Source of the DNA: Thecamonas trahens ATCC 50062
Lineage: Eukaryota > Apusozoa > Apusomonadida > Apusomonadidae
Direction of reading: 5' to 3'
Assembly: GCF_000142905.1 (NCBI RefSeq)
Contig: NW_013657632.1
Location: forward strand, 1 to 45,935
DNA: 45,935 nucleotides
Shown: positions 39,201-45,935 of the stretch, piece after piece
How the letters are laid out: each line of letters begins with the position of its first letter
Numbering within the stretch: the first letter of the stretch is position 1
Notes under the pieces: model-generated
The model's database searches: none
Told to the model about the DNA's origin: nothing
Seen by the model: only the letters and a program-made list of their open reading frames with translations
Made by a program: the position numbers and the translations under genes

Positions 39201-42200
39201 ACATGCCGCTCGAGCCGCACGTTATTGGCCTGCAGCTCGACAGCGCGGACGTGGGCAACGTCCAGCTCGATGCGATCCTTGCGCGGGCGGTGGAAACGGA
39301 GAAATTCGTCAAGCTGCGCGGCATGCCTCGCCGCACGCTTCTCTACATACTCGGCCACTGCCGCGGACTCGGCCGCCTGCCACTCGCCGAGATGAGTCAT
39401 GAACGCCCGCCGGAGCTGCTCTTGCAGGAACCGCACCACTGGCGTTGGCGACTTGAGCTCATGAACAACAGGCTTGCCGTCGGCGTCAACCAACATCCGG
39501 CCGCGCCGCACCACTAGCGCTCTCTCGTTGACTTTGGCCTCGGCGCCGTTGGATGCACTCGTGTCCGACGCGACGCTTTCTCGCCCCGAGCGAGCGCCCG
39601 ACGCAGAACGCGGGCTAGATGCCGCGACAGGCATGAGGACAGAGAGAGGAACGGCACCTGTCTCAAGAGCATGCGCCATCCACTCGGGGGCAGACGCCAG
39701 CCGCGCTGAGATCTCTGAATCGATGTGGGCCGAGAGCTGTGGGTCGAGAAAGGCTGTGAGCCACTCCCAGGCCGCTTTCCGCTGCGAGGCCTCAGCCTCG
39801 CCTGCAGCAGCAGCAGCCTTGGCGTCGTCATCACCGGCGGTCGACGCCACTGATCGCGGGCGAGACCGCGACGGCGTGGCCTTGGACGTCCTGCTTGGCG
39901 ACGCGCCCGACTCGCGCGATGGCGTGGCCTTGCCCTTGCGCGCGCGCGACTTGGAGCCCTCACGGGCATCGCTTGTCTCACGGGTCTTGTTTCCCGCACT
40001 TGTCGGTGTGCCTGGCCCACTGCGGCGGCCCCGTACAGGTGTCCGGTTCGTCCGCGCCGGGCTTGCCTCAATCGACTCACTCTCGACGAGAAGCGCGGTG
40101 GTGTACACTTCAAAGTGCCTCGGCGGGAGGACAACAAACTGGTCACCGGCCTTGGTGGTGACGACGTGGACATCCTCTGCCACGCCGCGCTTTTCAAGCA
40201 TCGAATCCAGTGGCTGCTCGGTCGGCTGGAGGAGGTCGCCAAACAAGGCCCTGACGCTCGCGGCAGCCGCTGCAGCAGTTGAGTGAGAGCCCGACGAAGC
40301 ACGTTCGCTGCGGTCTGGGCGCTTCGAGCGGGCTGGTGACGGGGACGGCTGCGGCGCAGGAGATGGCTCCGCCGGCAACGCCAGGGCCTTGACAAGGGCG
40401 TCGCGCATTGGCCGAAGCGGCGACGATTGCGGCGCAGAGACGACGAGAGCCAGTTGGAGAGCAGTCAATTGTTCCGCTTCGGCTGCCTCGGCTGGTTCAG
40501 GCGCAACAGTGCAAAAGGCAGAGGGCAGCGATGCGAGTGACTTGTCAGCCGCCGACCCAGAGCCACTGCTGTTGCTCCCGCTCGCCCGCTTGTTGGTGGC
40601 CGGGGTGCTTGGGGTGCGCGAAAGCGCCTTGGGGGCATGTGGAAAGGCAACAAGGCCGCGAGCTGCGAGCCAGACCTCGTACTCGCGACGCGGGACGAGG
40701 CAGAACATGGCGCGCACTCCAGTGCTGTACGTCTCCAATGCCAAAGTGATGGTCGAGGCGTGGGCGTCGAGTCGTTTGGCGACAGCATCAGTGAGCTCGC
40801 GGTGCTGGGTCTCGAGAGAGTTGAGTGCCTGCAGTGCAAGCGTCAGCTTCTCCATGAGATCGTCGTGGTTTGGGCGACGCGGAGCTGGTCGATGACGTCT
40901 GTGAGGGCGGTTTCGAGGGCATCAACCTTGGCGACGTGCGCGTCGTGCAAGCTGTCAATGTCCCGCTCGACAGCAGCCTTGGCGGCAGCTACGGCGGCAG
41001 CGTGCCCGTCCCAGAGCGCGACGGCCGCGCCCACGTACTGAAACAGGCCGTGGGCCGAGAGCGCAAGGTCGGCCATGGCGTCGTGGAGGACGGCATGAAG
41101 GAGGGCGAGAAGGCCGGCACGCTGGCCAGCACGCTGGGCAAGCCGCGGCTCGGCGACTGCACGAACCTGGGCATCGACCTCGGGCGAGTAGCTACCGGCA
41201 ACAATAGCCAGCTCGTCACCGAGCTGAGCGGCGGCGGTGTCGGCGTCGGCCTGGATGGCGGCATCGAGGGCAAGGACCTGGCCGAGGCGGGTGGCGTGGG
41301 TGGCAGCCAACGCGGCCAGCGCGCGGCCAAGGTCACGGGCAAAGGCGTCAGCATCGGCGGTGGTCAGAGCGGGGGGCTGGAAGCTGATAATGCGGTGGAT
41401 GACCTCGACAAGAGCGCGATACGACTCGCCCTGATCGACAATGAGCTCGTCAAAGAGCTTGCGCAGCTGTGGGGGTTGCAATGGCGTCGGCGTCAAGAGC
41501 GGCGTGAAAGGCAGCGCGGGCGTGCTCGCCGCGGCGGGCGTGCCACTCGTCCATGCGCTGAGCAACAAGAGCGTCGCGCTCGCGGGCGGCAGCCAGCTCG
41601 GAAGCCTCGAACCGGGCCTCGAATGCGAGCAGCGCATGCTCCGAGGCGACAGCTTGCAGATTGAGCTTGTGAGCGCGCTCCTTGCAGAGCCGCTCGACGT
41701 CGTTGGGCAGGACATGGGCAATGTCGATGAGCTGCGGAGCGTACGAGGCAAGCAACGCCTCTAGCGCGGATGAGTGCTGAGCGAGGCTCTCGCGCATGGC
41801 CGTGGTGGTCATGGCAGCCTGGTGCCGACGCTTGGCAGTGAGCGCGCGGTAGGTCTCAGCCAGCCGCTCGACTTGGATTTTGGGTAGGGTGGCAAGCTCA
41901 GATGAGCAGAGTTTGTCGCGGTCTGCGGCAACGCGCGCGTCGTCGGCGTCGAGCTCGGCCTTGAACGTCCGCGCCAGGCGGTCCATGTCGGCGGTCAGCT
42001 CGGCGGTCTTGGCATCGAGTTCGGCATCGAGCTTGCGGAGCAAGTCGTGGTGACGGGTGGCGCGGGCCTCGAGCATGGCGGCGACGCGGAGCGATGCTGA
42101 CGAGCCATGGGGCTCGGCCGGAGTGACGACGTGCGGAAGGCCGCGGACCTCGCCCTTCTCCAAGAAGTTGGGATCATCGACGGCGTCTTCTGCGGCCCGG

Positions 42201-42629
42201 CGCGAGGCCGACTCTTGGACCGCTCGGCGGCGCTTGGTCGTCTCTGTCGCCGCCGAGTATGCCCAAGACGTGGCGTGGCCCGACGCCCGCGCAGGCCTAC
42301 CCGAGCCAGAGCGCGCTGACCTGCTGCGGGCCGACCGCGTCAGCTCGGCGTTGGTGGCAGTGGCGCGGGCGGAGGCCTTGCGCCGCTTGCGAGAAAAGGT
42401 AGCGGCCGGCTGTGAGCGACCAGAGCGAGTAGCAGCAGCTAGCTTTCCGGGCCCAGCCGCCAAGGCATGCGCCAGCTGCGAGGTAGCCTCAAAGGCGAGC
42501 GGCGGCGGCGGCGACCGAGGCGGCGACGGCGGTTGGTGGTCGATGTGTGGGAGGGCAGGCGGGGAGCCTGGTGACAGCTCTCCCGACGAGTCATGTCGCG
42601 GCACCGTAGCAGTGGTAGACCCTGACATG
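36233..42629 (-). CDS. CCDC180: CCDC180 homologue, large coiled-coil protein, reading frame shifted out and back
   Basis: About 2130 residues if two single-base breaks are bridged. ATG 42629 (MSGSTTATVPRHD) follows a pyrimidine-rich sense leader. The N-terminal part (ending near WHARRGEHARAAFHA at ~41500) and the middle part (QLRKLFDELIVDQGESYRAL to VIDQLRVAQ) form the DUF4455-like helical region. The C-terminal part carries FRTVASSVQTLFSAIPPMV and ALRPVLAHPNRRSELAAL, which match DUF4456 of CCDC180 (E-LSSVPQLV and RLRPSLGHPNN--QLEAL). The 5' and 3' parts share one frame. The ~600-nt segment between 41471-41475 (GGGGG on plus; one extra base) and 40872-40874 (GGG on plus; one missing base) is in another. 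Neither site looks like an intron. CCDC180 is linked to cilia/sperm in animals. Ser/Arg/Lys-rich linkers separate the helical parts. Confidence 0.82.
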
Positions 42630-43433
42630 TGTGTATGCGGGAGTGGGGTTGGTGGGGGGTAGGGGCGGTAGTGGGGTGTGTGGCCAGTAGTCAGTGTTGG
42701 AGGGGAAGCCGTGGTCGGTGGACAATAGCGGCCAGTGGCAGAGTTGGCCGGCGGCCGGCGGGCGGTTGGCAGGTGACGGGTGGAGCCGGCGGCGGGCGAC
42801 GGACGACGCAACGGGCGGGTAGGCGAGGGGGAGCCGAGTTCGGATGGGGCTTGGTTGTTTGTTGTAGGCGGCGGCGGTGGTCAACCTGGCGGGGTTGTAC
42901 ACCTCTCTTGGCTGTTGGAAGAAGAGGAGAAGGTAACAAGAAAGGGTATGTTAAGTAGGCAGGGAGTGGAACAGGGAGTGCGGAGGGGGGGGGGGAGGGA
43001 GAGAGGGAGGGGGGAGGGAGGGGCGTAGTGCGGGGGGTGAGGGTGGGCGCGTGAGGGTGGGGGGAAGGGGTGACTGGGTCATGTCAGGGGAGGTGCGAGA
43101 GGCGGGCATGGAGGGGGGGACGGGCAAGTATAGGAGGTATGGTGGGAACGGGCGTGGTGCGAGGAAGGCTGAGTGTAGCAGTGGTGGTGTCTATACGGGC
43201 CGGCTAAGTGTAGCGGTGGTGGTGGTGTCTGTGCGCATGCGGCGGTGTTTGTATTGGGGGGGGGGAAGGGGAGAGGGAGGGGGGGGGGGGGGGGGGGCGG
43301 TGTGTGTCCGTGCGTGAAAAAGTTCGGCTGAAGTTTCCGATTCCCCGCATCTGTCACAGGCGGCAGGACTAACGATGTGTGTGTGTGGTTGTTTGTGTGT
43401 GGGGTGCGGGGTGCTCGGTGCTCGGTGCGGAAA
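42630..43433. promoter_or_regulatory. Divergent intergenic region between CCDC180 and MAPK
   Basis: 804 bp between divergent starts. The plus strand is extremely G-rich from ~42950 to 43300, with G runs at 42985-42995, 43256-43265 and 43279-43297, GGGAGG repeats and potential for G-quadruplex structures. An out-of-frame ATG at 43375 would open a short upstream ORF overlapping the MAPK start. Confidence 0.5.
43279..43297. repeat. Poly-G tract (19 nt) upstream of the MAPK gene
   Basis: Nineteen consecutive G, preceded by a ten-base G run at 43256-43265 and GGGGAGAGGGAGG. It lies ~137 nt before the MAPK ATG. Confidence 0.85.
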
Positions 43434-44582
43434 ATGGCGCGTGCGTTGTGCTGGTGCTTGGAGGAGCAGATGAGCGAGACCAACTCGTTCATGGTGTGCG
43501 GAAGCCGTTTCGACATCTCGGTCAACTATGCGCTGATTAAGCCGATCGGGCAGGGAGCGTACGGCATTGTGTGCGCGGCCAAGGACGTGACGGACGGAAA
43601 CAAAGTGGCGATCAAGAAGGTGGGCAAGGTGTTCGACCATGAGACAGACGCGAAGCGAACGCTCCGCGAGGTCAAGATTCTGCGGCACTTTGACCACGAG
43701 AACATCATTGCACTGTACGATTTGATGCCGCCGCCGTCGCGCGAGGCATTTGAGGACCTGTACATGGTGACCGAGCTGATGGACACCGACCTGCACCAGA
43801 TCATCGGCTCGAACCAGCCGCTGTCCGAGGAGCATGCGCAGTACTTTGTGTACCAGATCCTCCGCGGACTCAAGTACATCCACTCTGCGCACGTCCTCCA
43901 CCGCGATCTGAAGCCATCGAACCTGCTGGTCAACGCCAACTGTGACCTCAAGATCTGCGACTTTGGCCTTGCGCGAGTGGCGGATCCTGACGAGAACCAT
44001 GCCGGGTTTATGACCGAGTACGTGGCGACACGGTGGTACCGGGCACCGGAGATCATGCTCTCGTGGAAGCAGTACACCAAGGCGGTCGACCTGTGGTCGG
44101 TCGGCTGCATCTTTGCCGAGCTCCTGCAGCGCCGCCCGCTTCTTCCAGGCCGTGACTACATCGACCAGATTACCAAGATCATCGACCTGCTCGGCACGCC
44201 TTCGGAGGACGACATTGCCGCTATCCAGTCGGACAAGGCGCGCCGGTATGTCAAGTCGCTGCCGCACCGCGAGCTTATTCCGTTTGCACAGCAGTTCCCC
44301 GACGCCTCGCCCGAGGCGCTTGACCTGCTCCAGGGCCTGCTGACCTTTAACCCTGCCAAGCGTCTGACCGTTGAGGAGGCGCTGGCCCATCCGTACCTCG
44401 CCGCACTCCACGATCCCGACGACGAGCCGTCAGCCGAGGCCATCTTTGACTTTGCCTTTGAGCGCGAGCAGCTCAACAAGGAGCGCCTCCGCGACCTTCT
44501 CTTTGAAGAGATCTGCGCTCACCACCCTGAGATTGCCGAGGGCCAGAGCGCCAACGGTATGGCCACCATGGACATGGAGTAG
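43434..44582 (+). CDS. ERK-type mitogen-activated protein kinase with TEY activation motif
   Basis: 382 residues from ATG 43434 (MARALCWCLEEQ), in good context. A second in-frame ATG at 43470 (MSETNSFMVCGSRFDI) looks like the normal ERK N-terminus and would give 370 residues. The domain order is complete: IGQGAYGIVCAA glycine loop, KVAIKKVGKVFD, HRDLKPSNLLVN, KICDFGLARVAD, and the dual-phosphorylation motif MTEYVATRWYRAPEIML. Next are the MAPK insert and the LTFNPAKRLTVEEALAHPYL end of the lobe. The DPDDEPSAE stretch that follows corresponds to the C-terminal extension of ERK kinases next to the common docking site. It should be activated by a MAP2K through Thr/Tyr phosphorylation. It ends 38 bp from the stop of the convergent FAM228 gene. 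Confidence 0.95.
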   Translation: MARALCWCLEEQMSETNSFMVCGSRFDISVNYALIKPIGQGAYGIVCAAKDVTDGNKVAIKKVGKVFDHETDAKRTLREVKILRHFDHENIIALYDLMPPPSREAFEDLYMVTELMDTDLHQIIGSNQPLSEEHAQYFVYQILRGLKYIHSAHVLHRDLKPSNLLVNANCDLKICDFGLARVADPDENHAGFMTEYVATRWYRAPEIMLSWKQYTKAVDLWSVGCIFAELLQRRPLLPGRDYIDQITKIIDLLGTPSEDDIAAIQSDKARRYVKSLPHRELIPFAQQFPDASPEALDLLQGLLTFNPAKRLTVEEALAHPYLAALHDPDDEPSAEAIFDFAFEREQLNKERLRDLLFEEICAHHPEIAEGQSANGMATMDME

Positions 44583-44620
44583 CCAATTGCATGTTAATTC
44601 CTCACTTGTCACGCTCTTGG

Positions 44621-45769
44621 TCACCCCAGCTGCAGGATCGACGTCCGCAGCACACGCTGCGGCGAGCCGTCAGCACCCGGCACCTCGTGCGTCGGCTCGT
44701 ACGCCGGCGAGCTCCCGTATAGGCGCGACTCTTCCTGTGCGTAAACCAAAAGGCGGTTCCACTCGTCCGAACGAGTCGAGGTCCGCGACGCCATTGCGTT
44801 CCGCGCCACACTCGCCCGCCCTCCTTGGCGGGCCCCGCCGCGGCTGCGCGCTGTGCTCCCGGCTCGGCTCTGCGTTCGGCTCCGCGCTCTCACGGCCGCC
44901 GGGCTCGTCTCGTCATCCGCGCACTCTCCGTCGCCGCCGGTAAAGTAGTGGGAGGTCCGCGACATCGACGCCTCGCGCTCGATCTCGCGAACAGGCTCCA
45001 ACAGCGGATCCACGAGGTCACCAATGGGGACGACCAGCGATGGCACAGCGTGCGGATCATAGTCTGCGTCGTAGACTGAGGCGTGTGCCAGCGAGCCGGG
45101 GCGGGCACAGGCGATAAACTTGTCGGCCTCCTGCCGTCGGAGCGCCTCGTACTCGTTGTACAGCTCCGAGTCGAGGAGCGACGAGACGCGCGCCTGGATC
45201 TTGACGTACACATCTTCTGTCCATTTTTTGTGCATGATTTCGCGCTTGCGTTGCTTCTGCCGCTCCTTGGCCTCAATCAACGCGTCGATATCGCGCCCAA
45301 TCCGGGCGTTGCCCTCAGCCAGCAACTGAACGTGGTCAACAGCGTCGTCGCGCTGCAGGTGACTCTTGCGCTCGCGCTTTCGGGCCTCGCGCGCCAGCTC
45401 CTCATCAAACGCCGCCATTCGCTGGGCATGCATCCGCTCCCGCTTCTGCCGGCGGGCTTCTGCCGAGACCGGATCAAAGCCACGGCTGCGAGCCGAGCCG
45501 AGCCGCGATGCACTTAACGGCGACTGCGGCCGTTGGCCAACTGCCGACCTCGACCTCGACGCCGATCTCGAAGCTGGTCGCCACGGCTCAACCTGCCGTG
45601 CCGACGTTGGTGTCCGTCTCTGCTGCGAGCCACCCGGCTCAGAGCCGCCCGGCGGTGGCTCACTGGTCGCAGGCCGCTGTTGGCTCCTGCTCAAGGCCTC
45701 GGCTGCCGTTGCCAGCAAGGCAGCACCAGCCGAGGCATGGACGACAATAATGGAGCCATCATCGGCCAT
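44621..45769 (-). CDS. FAM228-family homologue
   Basis: 382 residues from ATG 45769 (MADDGSIIVVHASAG) to the stop at 44621. The N-terminal ~100 residues are Ser/Arg/Pro-rich. A charged helical centre follows (RRQKRERMHAQRMAAFDEEL, IEAKERQKQRKREIMHKKW). The core KKWTEDVYVKIQARV, then YEALRRQEADKFI and YDADYDPH, matches the FAM228A/B pattern +KWTE-V--PIQ, RRRQ-YE-FL, NFDP-EYDP. FAM228 proteins are small proteins of unknown function expressed in ciliated cells and testis. The C-terminus carries SRTQSRAGSTARSRGG-type basic Ser/Arg repeats. The neighbouring CCDC180 gene has a similar expression link in animals. Confidence 0.65.
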   Translation of the reverse strand: MADDGSIIVVHASAGAALLATAAEALSRSQQRPATSEPPPGGSEPGGSQQRRTPTSARQVEPWRPASRSASRSRSAVGQRPQSPLSASRLGSARSRGFDPVSAEARRQKRERMHAQRMAAFDEELAREARKRERKSHLQRDDAVDHVQLLAEGNARIGRDIDALIEAKERQKQRKREIMHKKWTEDVYVKIQARVSSLLDSELYNEYEALRRQEADKFIACARPGSLAHASVYDADYDPHAVPSLVVPIGDLVDPLLEPVREIEREASMSRTSHYFTGGDGECADDETSPAAVRARSRTQSRAGSTARSRGGARQGGRASVARNAMASRTSTRSDEWNRLLVYAQEESRLYGSSPAYEPTHEVPGADGSPQRVLRTSILQLG

Positions 45770-45935
45770 GGCCTGACAGTTGAAGCGCAGGAATATGGGA
45801 GGGGAGTGTGGTGTGGTGCTGTTGTTCCACGAGTTATGAAGATGCGGAGGTGAGGAGGTGTGGACTCGGAAGAGGAGTGGTAGTGGGGAGGGGGGGTGAT
45901 CGGGGTGGGGAGGGGGGACGAGGGGGGGGGGGGTC
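45770..45935. other. Upstream flank of the FAM228-like gene, G-rich window end
   Basis: 166 bp that is pyrimidine-rich in the sense of the minus-strand gene. It includes GGGGAGGGG patches and a 12-base G run at 45922-45933. No further gene is visible before the window ends. Confidence 0.5.

Overview
The window reads as a dense, GC-rich nuclear segment from a single-celled eukaryote. It carries 17 protein-coding loci in about 46 kb, one of them present as two tandem copies. They use the standard code, with strong G/C preference at third codon positions, GT-AG introns and short intergenic gaps. The gene set includes NCAPH2, WDR7, separase, ISD11, RPS3a, a GCK-III kinase, an ERK-type MAPK with TEY, and homologues of the cilia/sperm-associated families CCDC180 and FAM228. 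This points to a flagellated protist near the opisthokont/apusomonad/amoebozoan part of the tree. An apusomonad such as Thecamonas is my best guess from the style of the sequence, but I could not check it.

Layout. 0.3-15.1 kb: NCAPH2 and a WDR7/rabconnectin-3-beta homologue on minus, then separase, a GH38 alpha-mannosidase and ISD11 on plus. 15.2-26.5 kb: a FAM114-like protein (minus), RPS3a and a GCK-III kinase (plus), diphosphomevalonate decarboxylase and a multi-membrane-span RasGEF-like protein (minus). 26.7-29.1 kb: a tandem segmental duplication of about 1.15 kb per copy with a coiled-coil ORF in each copy, separated by a minisatellite. 29.3-33.3 kb: a many-EF-hand protein with a Lys/Gly repeat array and a 7-TM protein (minus). 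33.7-45.8 kb: a membrane cyclic-nucleotide phosphodiesterase (plus), CCDC180 (minus), an ERK-like MAPK (plus) and a FAM228 homologue (minus).

Introns are rare. The five I can place with confidence all lie within the first ~105 coding bases of their genes (NCAPH2, RPS3a twice, GCK-III kinase, EF-hand gene). They are 252-405 nt long and mostly open with GTACGT or GTATGT. Three genes (separase twice, GH38 once, CCDC180 twice) change frame by one base, mostly in or near short G/C runs, with no convincing splice site. These are assembly indels, true frameshifts or unusual processing.

The strongest oddity is the GH38 mannosidase. Its C-terminal beta-sandwich region is interrupted by an in-frame block of about 145 residues with four membrane-spanning-like segments. 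Next are the duplicated coiled-coil genes, which are almost identical except for a hypervariable heptad region, the EF-hand protein split by an alternating Lys/Gly repeat, and the membrane RasGEF. There are also long pure C or G runs (11-31 nt) in leaders, introns and divergent promoters. I saw no rRNA, tRNA, CRISPR or recognisable transposon.
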